A stretch of DNA of 64,000 nucleotides, from assembly GCF_900129195.1 (NCBI RefSeq), contig NZ_FQUY01000003.1, positions 62,001-126,000 of the forward strand, given 5' to 3'. Positions 43,755-54,563 of this stretch are shown piece by piece. Source of the stretch: Desulforamulus putei DSM 12395. GTDB taxonomy: Bacteria; Bacillota; Desulfotomaculia; Desulfotomaculales; Desulfotomaculaceae. Below the pieces are notes generated by a model. That model saw only the letters and a program-made list of their open reading frames with translations. It made no database searches and had not been told where the DNA came from. Position 1 is the first letter of the stretch. Each line of letters starts with the position of its first letter. The position numbers and the translations under genes were made by a program.

Positions 43755-45208
43755 GTACAGATGACCAGGTGAAACACGGCTACAGTTTGGCCGAACAACG
43801 GGAGGCCTGCTGTAGCCGTGCCCGTATATTAGGAGCCCAGGAAGTGACGGTGTTTTCCGATGAGGGAATTTCGGGAAGTACCCTGGAACGCCCTGGCTTA
43901 AACGAAATGAGGGAAGCTGCTCGGGAGGGAAGGTTTCAGCTGCTGGTTGTGCGAGATCCCGACCGTCTTTCACGAAAGCTGGCCCACCAGTTGCTTATTA
44001 CCGATGAATTAGAAAAATGCGGTATTAAGCTGGAATTCCTTGATTTTGACTGGAAGGATACGCCAGAGGGACGGTTGTTTTACTCAATACGAGGTGCGAT
44101 AGCCGAGTATGAAAGGGAAAAAATTCGGGATCGCATGGGCAGAGGGAAAGAGCAAAAGGCAAGGCAAGGCGGTATTCCAATAAATTTTGACGTTTTTGGG
44201 TATCAATATGACCTGGAAACCGGAAAAGTGAGCCATTTGGAACACGAAAAAAAGGTTGTAGTTGATATATTTAACTGGTTTACTAGTGAAGATATAGGGG
44301 CAAATGGTATAGCGAAAAGACTGAATGAAAACGGTATACCAACCCGCCGTCGGGCTGGACGGTGGCACCGTCAGGTGGTGAAACAAATATTAGCAAACAC
44401 TGTCTATGTTGGCTTGTGGCGGTTTAAAGGTATGTATATTAAAGTACCCCCGATAATAGATGAAAATACATTTTATAGGGCTCAAGAAAAGTTAAAAGAA
44501 GTCCGCAGGCTTTACGCAGGAAAACAAAAGCATGGGTATCTTTTGTCCGGACTAATTACCTGCGCCGATTGCGGCAATACAATGACGGGCGCTTACGCCA
44601 GGTGGTGGGGTAAGAGGGAAAGAAGATATACTTGTAATAAAACTTGCCAGGGATACAAAAACGAAGGGTGCAGACCGGTCAAATATATATTAGCAGACGC
44701 CCTGGAAGAAGCTGTTTGGAACCAAATACAAACATGGTTGATGGATCCTGACCGTCTGGCACGGGAGGCCATGGGCCAAATAGTTGGGCAGAATGACCCT
44801 AGGGAGCAGATCATGGTTATTAACAAGCACCTGGCCAGTATAGAAAAGGGACAGGAGGCGTTAATTGACGTGATTGCCAAAGGGTATCTTGACCATATGG
44901 ACAGCATAGAGAAAAAACTGGCTGAATTGAAACGACGCAAAGAGAAGTTGGAAAAAAGAAAAGAGGAATTACTTCTGGCATACAGGCAACGTGAGGAGTT
45001 ATCTGCTAAAATTGATGAGATAAGGGAAATATCCGAGTCCATCTTACGAAGGTTAAATGATTTGGCTTTTACTGAAAAGCGTTCCTTGGTCAGGGCACTA
45101 GTCAAGCAGGTTATTGTATCCGGCCGGGGGGTACCAGGAGGCAATGGGTTGCGGTTTATCAATGTTACCGTACTAGCCAAAATACCGGAGCAAAAAATAT
45201 CGTCCTAG
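43727..45208 (+). CDS. Large serine recombinase of the skin-like element (SpoIVCA-like)
   Basis: 493 residues. The N-terminal resolvase domain has the nucleophile Ser10 in YIRVSTDDQ and the conserved R-x-x-R-L-S type pattern (DPDRLSRKL). The recombinase domain follows (about 160-260: GIPTRRRAGRWHRQVVKQIL). A zinc ribbon (CADCGNTMTG with further cysteines) and a long coiled coil come last. This is the full large-serine-integrase plan. TTG 43727 follows ACGGAGG. The gene ends 34 nt from the right core copy, convergent with sigK. It is predicted to excise the element in the mother cell to rebuild sigK, probably with a directionality factor. Confidence 0.95.
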   Translation: MRAAVYIRVSTDDQVKHGYSLAEQREACCSRARILGAQEVTVFSDEGISGSTLERPGLNEMREAAREGRFQLLVVRDPDRLSRKLAHQLLITDELEKCGIKLEFLDFDWKDTPEGRLFYSIRGAIAEYEREKIRDRMGRGKEQKARQGGIPINFDVFGYQYDLETGKVSHLEHEKKVVVDIFNWFTSEDIGANGIAKRLNENGIPTRRRAGRWHRQVVKQILANTVYVGLWRFKGMYIKVPPIIDENTFYRAQEKLKEVRRLYAGKQKHGYLLSGLITCADCGNTMTGAYARWWGKRERRYTCNKTCQGYKNEGCRPVKYILADALEEAVWNQIQTWLMDPDRLAREAMGQIVGQNDPREQIMVINKHLASIEKGQEALIDVIAKGYLDHMDSIEKKLAELKRRKEKLEKRKEELLLAYRQREELSAKIDEIREISESILRRLNDLAFTEKRSLVRALVKQVIVSGRGVPGGNGLRFINVTVLAKIPEQKISS

Positions 45209-45216
45209 CCACGCAG

Positions 45217-45246
45217 GGCTTGCTATACTCTTGTCAGCGACATTTC
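45217..45246. other. Right attachment half-site of the skin-like element
   Basis: A 21-nt arm (45217-45237), 4 nt, then the core ATTTC (45242-45246). The arm is an imperfect inverse (17/21) of 29275-29295. In the excised circle the arms lie 16 nt apart and centre on the core dinucleotide TC. Confidence 0.8.
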
Positions 45247-45588
45247 GTTTTCGATACAGCGGGCCGCATAGGTAGCCAGTCGGGTGCCCTTGTCGGGTTT
45301 GAAGGTGTTAATGGCTTTGATCAAACCGATGGTGCCGATGGAAATCAGGTCATCAACATCTTCGCCGGTTGAATCAAATTTTTTTACAATGTGGGCCACC
45401 AGTCTCAGGTTTCTTTCGGTTAAAACATTGCGTGCCGATTCATCTCCTTCTGCCAGCAGCTCAAGATAATAGGCTTCTTCTTCCTCGTTTAGAGGATGGG
45501 GAAAGGTGTTGTTGGCAATGTAGGAAACCAGCGCCATGACCCCGTTCATAACCGACAGGACAGCGACCGTCCACAGGCCGGGTAGCAT
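45223..45588 (-). CDS. sigK: Pro-sigma-K, N-terminal half (spoIVCB-like), split by the skin-like element
   Basis: This piece supplies the pro-sequence and regions 1.2-2.4. ATG 45588 follows TAGGGGGGAT. The protein starts with a hydrophobic pro-peptide ending in [15 protein letters not shown], equivalent to the SpoIVFB cleavage site of pro-sigma-K. Region 2 follows: [26 protein letters not shown], then [11 protein letters not shown]. After the core the frame continues a few codons into the element (MSLTRV) and stops. Codons up to GAA at 45244-45246 join those from 29264 downwards after excision, giving 115 + 120 residues. Confidence 0.95.
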   Translation of the reverse strand: MLPGLWTVAVLSVMNGVMALVSYIANNTFPHPLNEEEEAYYLELLAEGDESARNVLTERNLRLVAHIVKKFDSTGEDVDDLISIGTIGLIKAINTFKPDKGTRLATYAARCIENEMSLTRV

Positions 45589-45798
45589 CAAGTAATCCCC
45601 CCTAATAAGAATTGAGTCAACAATATATGTTATGGGGAGAAAATGATTTGGTGTCTGTCCCAGGAAGAAGATGATCATACTATTTAATAGGCGTTGTTAA
45701 GTTGACGAAAGGTGCCAAATGCAGGTAAAATAAGCACAGCAAAAAGTTGTTAAAACATACGGGCGCCGCGGGTGCCCGGCGCAAAGTGGTGTGAAAAG

Positions 45799-46299
45799 AT
45801 GCTTTCAGTACTTTATCCCAAGGCCTATGTGCCTTCCTTATTTCACATAAACTTGGGTGAATTAAAGAAAAGGGGAATCAAGGCCATTCTTTTTGATATC
45901 GACAACACACTGATTCCCTGGGACTGTCAGCACATGGACCCCAAAATTGAAACCTGGTTTCGAAATCTCTGCCAGCAGGGATTTAAGGTGTGTTTTGTAT
46001 CCAACAATAATGAAAGCAGGGTCTCGGCATTATGCCGCTCTTTACAGGTGCCGGGGGTACACAAGGCGGCCAAGCCCCGGCGCAGAGGATTACGGCGGGC
46101 CCTCAGCATCCTGGGGACAGACACCCGTGAAACAGCGCTGGTAGGGGACCAGGTATTTACCGATGTACTGGCGGGCAACCGCTTGGGGCTGTATACCATT
46201 CTGGTAGCCCCCCTGGCCGGCAAGGAATTTATCGGCACCAGAATCAACAGGAAGTTGGAAAAGCTGGTGTTGGGTCGGATAAAAAAACTACAATCATAA
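45799..46299 (+). CDS. yqeG: YqeG-family HAD-type phosphatase
   Basis: 166 residues of the HAD superfamily, IIIA subfamily. Motif I is ILFDIDNTLIPWD with the nucleophilic aspartate; motif II is CFVSNN; the later GDQVFTDVLAGN supplies the acidic motif. In Firmicutes yqeG lies upstream of aroE or yqeH, as here. ATG 45799 is taken; GTG 45772 is an upstream alternative. The substrate is not certain (phosphatidylglycerophosphate phosphatase activity is known in relatives). Confidence 0.9.
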   Translation: MLSVLYPKAYVPSLFHINLGELKKRGIKAILFDIDNTLIPWDCQHMDPKIETWFRNLCQQGFKVCFVSNNNESRVSALCRSLQVPGVHKAAKPRRRGLRRALSILGTDTRETALVGDQVFTDVLAGNRLGLYTILVAPLAGKEFIGTRINRKLEKLVLGRIKKLQS

Positions 46300-46306
46300 A
46301 TATTTC

Positions 46307-46328
46307 GCTTGGCGCGGGCCAAGCTTTT
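46307..46328 (+). terminator. Terminator between yqeG and aroE
   Basis: GCTTGGC/GCCAAGC, a 7-bp stem with loop GCGG, is followed by TTTTCTT. Confidence 0.7.
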
Positions 46329-46351
46329 CTTACATACGGGAGGGAGTTCCC

Positions 46352-47236
46352 ATGGGTTTTCCTAATATTAACGGTAAAACAAGGGTTTGTGGTTTGTTTG
46401 GTTTTCCGGTGGAGCATTCCTTTTCTCCCGCCATGCACAATGCCGCTTATGCAAAACTGGGGCTGAACTGGGTGTATGTGCCTTATGGCGTTCATCCTGA
46501 CCGCCTTGCACAGGCAATGGAAGGTATACGTTCCCTCGAACTGACTGGGGTCAATGTGACGGTACCGCACAAACAAAACATCCTTCCCCTGCTGGATGAA
46601 ATTGACCCGGCAGCCCGTATCATCGGTGCGGTCAACACCATTGTAAATGAGGGTGGAAAGCTGGTCGGATACAACACCGACGGGCCGGGTTTTATTCGGT
46701 CCCTGGAAACCGAAGCCGGTTTCTCGCCCCGGGGCAAAAGCATTTTACTGGTAGGGGCCGGCGGGGCCGCCAGGGCGGTGGCTATCGCTCTGGCTTTCGC
46801 CGGGGCTGACTCCCTTTATATTACCAACCGGACGCCCGAAAGAGCAGAGGGTTTGGCCAGGGATGTCTCCCGGGCCTGTCAAGTAAAGGCCCGTGTCCTT
46901 CCCTGGGGAAAACAACTGCCCAGGACAACGGTTTCGGAAGTGAATCTGGTGGTCCAGACCACCTCCATCGGCATGAGTCCCGGGGTAGACCAGGCTCCCG
47001 AGTTTCCCTTTACTGCCCTCAGGCCGGGTCAGTTGGTGTGTGACCTAATTTATAACCCTGCAAAGACTCTGTTTTTGCAGCGGGCGGCGGCACAGGGGGC
47101 GAAAACCTTTAACGGCCTGGGCATGCTGCTCTACCAGGGAGTTTTAGCATTTGAGCTGTGGACTGGCCTGCCTGCGCCGGTGGAGATTATGAGGGAAACG
47201 CTGCTCAGACAGGTTTCCGGACGAGAGGAGAGATAA
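46352..47236 (+). CDS. aroE: Shikimate 5-dehydrogenase
   Basis: It reduces 3-dehydroshikimate to shikimate with NADPH. 294 residues. The shikimate-binding loop is [17 protein letters not shown] (residues 17-33), the catalytic lysine lies in NVTVPHKQ, and the Rossmann motif is GAGGAARAV. The nucleotide-specificity strand ends ITNRTPERA, the N-R-T form usual for NADP. The ATG has GGGAGGG upstream. It starts the aroE-aroC-aroK-aroB operon; aroC begins 2 nt after its stop. Confidence 0.95.
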   Translation: MGFPNINGKTRVCGLFGFPVEHSFSPAMHNAAYAKLGLNWVYVPYGVHPDRLAQAMEGIRSLELTGVNVTVPHKQNILPLLDEIDPAARIIGAVNTIVNEGGKLVGYNTDGPGFIRSLETEAGFSPRGKSILLVGAGGAARAVAIALAFAGADSLYITNRTPERAEGLARDVSRACQVKARVLPWGKQLPRTTVSEVNLVVQTTSIGMSPGVDQAPEFPFTALRPGQLVCDLIYNPAKTLFLQRAAAQGAKTFNGLGMLLYQGVLAFELWTGLPAPVEIMRETLLRQVSGREER

Positions 47237-47238
47237 CT

Positions 47239-48402
47239 TTGCTTCGTTTTCTAACAGCGGGGGAATCCCATGGCCCGGCTCTGACGGCCATTGTGGAGGG
47301 AATGATCGCCGGTTTGCCCATTACCCGGGAATATATCAATGAGCAACTGGCCAGGCGCCAGGGAGGTTATGGCCGGGGTGGCCGTATGAAAATCGAAAAG
47401 GACCAGGTCCGGTTTCTTTCCGGGGTCCGGGGAGGGCGAACCACCGGCAGCCCCATCACCCTTCAAATCGTCAACAAAGACTGGGATAACTGGTCGGATA
47501 TTATGGCTCCGGGGCCGGAGGCCCATCTACACGAAAGGGTAGTTACCAGACCCAGGCCGGGTCATGCGGATTTATCCGGTGCCATAAAGTACCGCCATGA
47601 AGATATACGGAACGTTTTAGAAAGGTCCAGCGCCAGAGAAACAGCTGCCCGGGTGGCTGTGGGAACCCTGGCCCGCTGTTTGCTGGAGGAACTGGGAGTA
47701 GAAATTGTAGGTTTCGTCCGCCGCATTGGGTCTGTAGAGGCCGTGATCGAAGAAGACCTGGGCACGTCAGAGTTGCAAAAACGCACCGCACGGTCCCAAC
47801 TGCTTTGCCCGGATCCACAGGCAGAGGAGGCCATGGTCAAAGAAATTGACCGGGCCAGGGAAAATGGTGACTCCCTGGGAGGGATATTTGAAATACGGGC
47901 CTACGGGGTGCCAGTGGGGTTGGGCAGCCATGTCCACTGGGATCGTAAGTTAGACAGTCGTTTAGCCGGTGCGGTCATGGGAATTCAAGCGATTAAAGGG
48001 GTAGAAATCGGCATGGGTTTTGGTACCGCGGCTGTTCCCGGTTCCCAGGTGCACGACGAAATATATTATTCCCCTGACCGGGGCTTTTACCGGAATACCA
48101 ACAGGGCCGGGGGGATCGAGGGAGGTATGAGTAACGGCGAACCTGTTGTGGTCAGGGCAGCCATGAAGCCCATCCCCACCCTGTATAAGCCCTTGCTCAG
48201 TGTCGATCTGAAAACCAGGGAACCCTTTGAGGCCTCGGTGGAAAGATCGGATGTTTGTGCTGTACCTGCCGCCTGTGTGGTGGGAGAAGCAGTGGTGGCC
48301 TGGGAATTGGCTTGTGCCATGATGGAGAAATTCGGTGGGGACAGCCTGGAAGAAATAAAAGAAAGGGTTAGCCAGTGGCGACAATTGGTTAGGCAGGTGT
48401 GA
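47239..48402 (+). CDS. aroC: Chorismate synthase
   Basis: It makes chorismate from EPSP with reduced FMN as cofactor. 387 residues. The signature GESHGPAL is at residues 8-15; [12 protein letters not shown] and [22 protein letters not shown] are the conserved FMN-binding stretches, and [11 protein letters not shown] and [10 protein letters not shown] close the active site. TTG 47239 is chosen because the protein then begins [11 protein letters not shown] as homologues do, with GAGAGGAGA upstream. Confidence 0.95.
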   Translation: MLRFLTAGESHGPALTAIVEGMIAGLPITREYINEQLARRQGGYGRGGRMKIEKDQVRFLSGVRGGRTTGSPITLQIVNKDWDNWSDIMAPGPEAHLHERVVTRPRPGHADLSGAIKYRHEDIRNVLERSSARETAARVAVGTLARCLLEELGVEIVGFVRRIGSVEAVIEEDLGTSELQKRTARSQLLCPDPQAEEAMVKEIDRARENGDSLGGIFEIRAYGVPVGLGSHVHWDRKLDSRLAGAVMGIQAIKGVEIGMGFGTAAVPGSQVHDEIYYSPDRGFYRNTNRAGGIEGGMSNGEPVVVRAAMKPIPTLYKPLLSVDLKTREPFEASVERSDVCAVPAACVVGEAVVAWELACAMMEKFGGDSLEEIKERVSQWRQLVRQV

Positions 48403-48403
48403 G

Positions 48404-48931
48404 ATGAAAAACATTGTATTGATCGGTTTTATGGGATCGGGTAAATCCACCGTAGGGCGGGGATTGGCCAAACGTTTGGGGTACAGGTTTATCGATACGG
48501 ATGATGCCATCGAACAAATCACCGGACTTACGGTGGAGCAGATTTTTCACAAGCATGGCGTAAAGCGATTCCGGGGAGAAGAAGCTTTGCTGGTAAGCAA
48601 GCTAGCCAATAAAAAGAACTTGGTCATCGCCACCGGCGGGGGACTGGTGCTGAACCCGGAAAATGTAAAAAAATTAAAAGCAAACGGTATCCTGATCGGT
48701 CTTGAGGCTTCTGCAGAAGTCATTTGCAAGAGAGTCCGCAACAAAAGAACCCGCCCCCTGTTGGCCCGGGGGAATCTCCAGGAGAAAGTGGAAAAGTTGC
48801 TGGCAGAGCGTAAAGAAGCCTATCAAGTTGCTGATTTTACCGTGCAAACTGATCAATTAAGTCCGGAAGAAATAGTTAACATAATATGCCATTACCTGGC
48901 GAAGAGGGAGGATATCCATGAGAAACATTAA
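48404..48931 (+). CDS. aroK: Shikimate kinase
   Basis: It phosphorylates shikimate at O3. 175 residues. Walker A is GFMGSGKSTVGRGLA (7-21), the shikimate-binding D-x-D is FIDTDDAIE, and the second conserved loop is VIATGGGLVLNPEN; the LID arginine lies in KRTRPLL. Only 1 nt separates it from aroC, and its end overlaps aroB by 14 nt. Confidence 0.95.
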   Translation: MKNIVLIGFMGSGKSTVGRGLAKRLGYRFIDTDDAIEQITGLTVEQIFHKHGVKRFRGEEALLVSKLANKKNLVIATGGGLVLNPENVKKLKANGILIGLEASAEVICKRVRNKRTRPLLARGNLQEKVEKLLAERKEAYQVADFTVQTDQLSPEEIVNIICHYLAKREDIHEKH

Positions 48932-50018
48932 CGTGGCCTTAGGTAGCCGTAGTTACCCTATCTATATAGCCAACGGACTGATAAACGACCTGGGTACCTA
49001 CCTGTCTGAAATGCCCCTTGGGAAAGAGGTGCTGCTTGTAACAGACACCAACGTAGGCCCACTCTACGGGCAGAAAGTTGCAGACGTTTTGCTCCGGGCC
49101 GGTTTTCAAGTGGCAGTTGCCCAGGTGCCGGCGGGGGAAAGTACCAAGACCCTGGACCAGGCAGCCAGGTTATATGATATGGCCTTCGACCATGGTTTGG
49201 ACCGCACTTGCCCGGTGGTGGCCCTGGGCGGCGGTGTGGTGGGGGATTTGGCGGGATTCGTTGCTGCCACCTACATGAGGGGAGTTCCTTTCGTTCAAGT
49301 GCCCACCACCCTGCTGGCCCAGGTAGACAGCAGCGTGGGCGGCAAAGTGGCGGTGAACCACCCCCGGGGAAAAAACATCATCGGCGCCTTTTACCAACCC
49401 AGGGCGGTATTTATTGATGTGGATACGCTAACGACCTTAAGCCTCAGGGAACTAAAGGCCGGTTTGGCGGAAGTAATTAAGTACGGAGTCATCTGGGACA
49501 AAGAGTTTTTTGCCTGGCTGGAAGAAAATATTACCAGGGTCCTCAACCGGGAAGCTGACGCCTTGGGTTATGTTATAGAAACCTGCTGTAAAATTAAAGC
49601 GGCTGTGGTGGAACAGGACGAAACCGAACAAGGCCGCCGGGCGATATTAAACTACGGCCACACCGTGGGGCATGCCATCGAGGCATTAAGCGGGTATGGG
49701 ACTTATTTACATGGCGAGGCAGTGGCTATCGGCATGGTCATGGCCGCCCGGATGGCAGTAAGCCAGGGACTGTTCAATCTTGCGGATTGCCAAAGGATCG
49801 AAAATTTAATCAGGGCCATAGGGTTACCAACAGACATGCCCGAAGGAATCAATCCCCATGAGGTGTTAGCCAGTATTTACCATGATAAAAAGGTCATAAT
49901 GAATAAATTGGTTTTTGTCTTACCCAAAGAGATTGGACATGTGGGTATTTTCAAAGATGTACATGAAAAAGATGTGTTACATGTTCTGCAGCAAAAAAGA
50001 AAAGCAAATCCATCATAA
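48918..50018 (+). CDS. aroB: 3-dehydroquinate synthase
   Basis: It converts DAHP to 3-dehydroquinate using NAD and a divalent metal. 366 residues. NAD-binding GGGVVGDLAGFVAATYMRG, PTTLLAQVDSSVGGK and the metal ligands in LAEVIKYG and NYGHTVGHAIE are all intact. ATG 48918 overlaps the aroK end. It is the last gene of the shikimate operon in the window. Confidence 0.95.
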   Translation: MRNINVALGSRSYPIYIANGLINDLGTYLSEMPLGKEVLLVTDTNVGPLYGQKVADVLLRAGFQVAVAQVPAGESTKTLDQAARLYDMAFDHGLDRTCPVVALGGGVVGDLAGFVAATYMRGVPFVQVPTTLLAQVDSSVGGKVAVNHPRGKNIIGAFYQPRAVFIDVDTLTTLSLRELKAGLAEVIKYGVIWDKEFFAWLEENITRVLNREADALGYVIETCCKIKAAVVEQDETEQGRRAILNYGHTVGHAIEALSGYGTYLHGEAVAIGMVMAARMAVSQGLFNLADCQRIENLIRAIGLPTDMPEGINPHEVLASIYHDKKVIMNKLVFVLPKEIGHVGIFKDVHEKDVLHVLQQKRKANPS

Positions 50019-50084
50019 TCAACATAATCTAGTCAATGACCTGTATCAATATCTCGTCATATTTCCTTGTAGGGGGTGAACCAT

Positions 50085-51596
<1,512 letters not shown>

Positions 51597-51607
51597 GGGG
51601 AGTTCAA

Positions 51608-52702
51608 ATGCAAATTAACGAACTTTTGCAGTTAGCCTTTCAGTACGGAGCATCTGATGTGCATATTACAGTGAATAGCGCGCCGTGTTTCCGAATAAAT
51701 GGGCATTTAAGACCCCTGAACGCCCCGGAAATACAGAAACAATTTGGTCTAATGTCCTCAAAGGTTGACATTCTTACTGCCGCTGCCACTGAGCAAATGG
51801 TGAAAGACATTACCACTGCGGAACAATATGAAACCTTTTGTGCCACAGGAGATTTAGATTTCTCCTATGCAACTTCCGACGGGTATCGTTATCGTGTCAA
51901 TGCCTATCGGCAGCAGGGCTGTGCTGCCATGGCCATTCGCCTTATTAATTCCCGCATTTACTCTTTTAAAGAACTAGGTTTGCCGGATGTTCTATCCTAC
52001 CTGGCAAGAAGACCCAGAGGTTTGGTTTTAGTCACGGGGCCGACGGGCAGCGGGAAATCCACCACACTTGCCTCGATGATTGATTTAATTAACTCAGAGT
52101 TTGCCTACCATATCATAACCTTAGAGGATCCCATTGAGTTTGTCCACCAGCACAAAAAATCCTTAATTAACCAGCGGGAAATAGGCCGGGATAGCAAATC
52201 CTTTGCCAGTGCCCTACGGTCCGCCATGCGGGAGGATCCAGATGTGATTCTGGTGGGTGAAATGCGTGACCCGGAAACTATTGCCATTGCAATCACAGCA
52301 GCGGAGACTGGTCACTTGGTTTTTGGCACCCTGCACACATCCAGTGCTGCCCAGACTATCGACCGTATAATAGACGTATTTCCTCCTCACCAGCAGCAAC
52401 AAATCCGGGTTCAATTGGCCAATACCATTCAGGGTGTGGTGGCCCAACAATTACTACCTAGAATCGATAGGCCCGGTCGAATTGCGGCCATAGAAGTGAT
52501 GGTAGCCACTCCGGCCATTCGAAATCTTATTCGTGAAGGAAAAACCTATCAAATTATTTCTCAAATCCAGACCGGGGCAAAATTTGGTATGCAATCCCTG
52601 GATATGTCCTTAAAGGCATTGTACCAGATGAAGGCCGTTAGTAGAGATGAGGTTATTAACAGGGCAATTGACCCGGAAGGCTTACAAAGGATGTTAGGAT
52701 AA
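51608..52702 (+). CDS. pilT: PilT-type retraction ATPase (first copy)
   Basis: A hexameric ATPase thought to power pilus disassembly and twitching. 364 residues. Walker A GPTGSGKSTTLASMI, Asp box TLEDPIEFVH, Walker B DPDVILVGEMRDPETI, and the AIRNLIREGK motif with RRP-type end (QPMLG-like LQRMLG) are seen. The ATG follows AGGGGGAG. The PilT family's absence of the zinc cysteines and N-terminal MshEN separates it from the gene upstream. A 16-residue insert (about 38-56) enlarges the N-domain. Confidence 0.9.
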   Translation: MQINELLQLAFQYGASDVHITVNSAPCFRINGHLRPLNAPEIQKQFGLMSSKVDILTAAATEQMVKDITTAEQYETFCATGDLDFSYATSDGYRYRVNAYRQQGCAAMAIRLINSRIYSFKELGLPDVLSYLARRPRGLVLVTGPTGSGKSTTLASMIDLINSEFAYHIITLEDPIEFVHQHKKSLINQREIGRDSKSFASALRSAMREDPDVILVGEMRDPETIAIAITAAETGHLVFGTLHTSSAAQTIDRIIDVFPPHQQQQIRVQLANTIQGVVAQQLLPRIDRPGRIAAIEVMVATPAIRNLIREGKTYQIISQIQTGAKFGMQSLDMSLKALYQMKAVSRDEVINRAIDPEGLQRMLG

Positions 52703-52721
52703 ATCTGAAAATGTCGAACGA

Positions 52722-52750
52722 ATCCTGTCTAATGACGGCAGGATTTTTTA
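52722..52750 (+). terminator. Terminator after pilT
   Basis: A 9-bp stem (52722-52730 with 52738-52746, one G-U pair) runs into a T tract. Confidence 0.8.
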
Positions 52751-52819
52751 TTATATTTGTGGAAAAGCAAGCTAAATGGAAAAAAATATCAACTAATCGG
52801 AGAAAGCGACAGGTGGTGA

Positions 52820-54034
52820 ATGTGCCTGTTAACTTTTAAATACAGGGCCAGGAATCTCGCCGGTAAGGTGATAACCGGAAAGATAACAGCACCGCATAAA
52901 ATTGAAGCAATCAATCGGCTCCGGCAAAAAAACCTGTTTGTTGCTGAAATTAAAGAAATGTCTACTGATAAAGGACTATTCAAATTCATGCCTGAAGCAA
53001 GGGTTAGTATTAAAGATTTATCATTATTTTGCCGCCAATTTGCCACTTTAACCAATGCAGGTATACCAATCATTCAGAGTTTAAACATTCTATATGAACA
53101 AACTGAAAATAAAGCTTTATTGCATGCCATAAAGGACATGAAGAAAAACCTTGAAGCCGGCTACTCTTTAAGCCAGTCTATGTCCTATCATTCCAAGATA
53201 TTTCCGGTAATGTTTATGAATATGGTTGAGGCCGGGGAATTAAGCGGATCTCTGGATCAAATTCTCGACCGGTTAGCCACTTACTATGAAAATTCCCATG
53301 AATTAATGGAAAAGTTCAAATCCGCCATTACCTATCCCCTGTTTATCCTGGTAATGGCTATGGTTGCCGTGGCAGCCATATTCATCTTCGTGTTACCCAC
53401 CTTTACTCAAATCATTATCGATATGCAGGCCCCTATTGCTCTTCCTACAGTTATTATGATAAAAATTAGTGACGTATTAAGGGGTTATTGGTATGTCCTA
53501 ATGATCACGGCAATATGTCTGGTGGTTGGATATAAAAAGTTTTCCTCCACTTCCGGCGGCAAGAAAATAGTTGACCAAACTGTGCTTTTCCTTCCGGTGT
53601 ATGGCAAACTGATTCAGCAAATCCATATTGTTCGTTTTAGCAGAACCCTTGCCATTCTTTTAAGCAGTGGCATTTCTCTTCTGGCATCCTTGGATGTGAT
53701 GAAAAACCATGCCCAAAATTCAGTATTCGGCCAGGCCATCGGGCAGGCCATAACCAGCCTTAAAGAGGGGAGCGGGTTGGCTGCCCCTTTGCAGAAGAGT
53801 GAAGTGTTTCCTGCCATGGTTATAAACATGATCAGGGTTGGGGAAGAGACAGGAGAGTTAGAAGTATTACTGGAGAAAACAGCCAATTTTTATGAAAAAG
53901 CAGCGTACCAAACTATCACACGCCTGTCAACCTTGCTGGAACCGGTTTTAATCTGCCTGGTGGGCGGCATTGTGAGCCTCATCATGATCGCAATTTTAAT
54001 ACCCCTATTGAGCATTATGGACTCGTTACAGTAA
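52820..54034 (+). CDS. pilC: Type IV pilus/type II secretion inner-membrane platform protein (PilC/GspF)
   Basis: 404 residues. The N-terminal KYRARNLAGKVITGKITAP is the usual GspF start, followed by two GspF domains (about 75-195 and 275-400), each with a helical bundle and membrane helix; MFMNMVEAGELSGSLDQILDRLA and MVINMIRVGEETGELEVLLE are the twin signatures. It anchors the ATPase and the growing pilus. ATG 52820 follows AGGTGGTGA. The prepilin genes start 45 nt downstream. Confidence 0.92.
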   Translation: MCLLTFKYRARNLAGKVITGKITAPHKIEAINRLRQKNLFVAEIKEMSTDKGLFKFMPEARVSIKDLSLFCRQFATLTNAGIPIIQSLNILYEQTENKALLHAIKDMKKNLEAGYSLSQSMSYHSKIFPVMFMNMVEAGELSGSLDQILDRLATYYENSHELMEKFKSAITYPLFILVMAMVAVAAIFIFVLPTFTQIIIDMQAPIALPTVIMIKISDVLRGYWYVLMITAICLVVGYKKFSSTSGGKKIVDQTVLFLPVYGKLIQQIHIVRFSRTLAILLSSGISLLASLDVMKNHAQNSVFGQAIGQAITSLKEGSGLAAPLQKSEVFPAMVINMIRVGEETGELEVLLEKTANFYEKAAYQTITRLSTLLEPVLICLVGGIVSLIMIAILIPLLSIMDSLQ

Positions 54035-54079
54035 AGCTGCCTGGAGGAGGGGAATTTTTTTAAAAAGGAGACGGTACCA

Positions 54080-54547
54080 GTGGCAAAGCTAAACAATAAC
54101 AGGGGTTTTACCTTGATTGAGATTTTGGTTGTGATTACGATGGTGGGCATCCTTTCAACAATTCTCGTTCCCCAGATTACGAAACAACTGGACAAACCCA
54201 AGAAAAGCAGGGCTGTTATTGAGATAACCGCCATGAAGCATGTCCTGGACATGTATTTTGCTGAAAATAACGTTTATCCCACCGATAAGGCTATTATCAA
54301 TGCCCTGATGAAGGAGAACGGGGTACTGGGAGGTAAGTACGGAGAAGCCACTGCTGATGATCCCTGGGGAAACCCCTATTATATTAAGACTACCGCTAAC
54401 ACCTACATCATCTGGTCCGAGGGGCCCAGGACAGACGATGAGGAGAAAGATGATATTTACACGGACCAAAATAAGACGGATGTCACGGTTCACAAGGACA
54501 ACCTGCAAATCAACACAGCCACCACCAATTCCAACGATAATTCTTAA
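54080..54547 (+). CDS. Major pseudopilin, GspG-like
   Basis: 155 residues. The prepilin leader is short and basic and ends before FTLIEILVVITMVGILSTIL, with Glu at position 5 after cleavage. The C-terminal domain has the GspG calcium/WG pattern DDPWGNPYYIKT and a highly acidic tail. The GTG start follows AAAAGGAGACGG. It is the likely main subunit of a type II-like or type IV pilus fibre. No prepilin peptidase gene is in the window. Confidence 0.9.
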   Translation: MAKLNNNRGFTLIEILVVITMVGILSTILVPQITKQLDKPKKSRAVIEITAMKHVLDMYFAENNVYPTDKAIINALMKENGVLGGKYGEATADDPWGNPYYIKTTANTYIIWSEGPRTDDEEKDDIYTDQNKTDVTVHKDNLQINTATTNSNDNS

Positions 54548-54563
54548 CAAGTTGCCGGCCATT

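Larger units (their letters stand above)
29263..45246. mobile_element. Skin-like element inserted in sigK (about 16.0 kb, both core copies included)
   Basis: The two halves of sigK flank this interval, and a large serine recombinase gene lies at its right end. The shared core ATTTC is at 29263-29267 and 45242-45246, so excision removes 15,979 bp. Excision restores codons I-E-N-E-I-L-M-H, the usual sigma-K sequence. It carries plasmid-like genes (Rep-like, coupling ATPase, replication-relaxation proteins), repeat-rich noncoding blocks, secreted proteins, a type I toxin, a Fic protein and several regulators. The B. subtilis and C. difficile skin elements play the same role but have other cargo. 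Confidence 0.93.
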
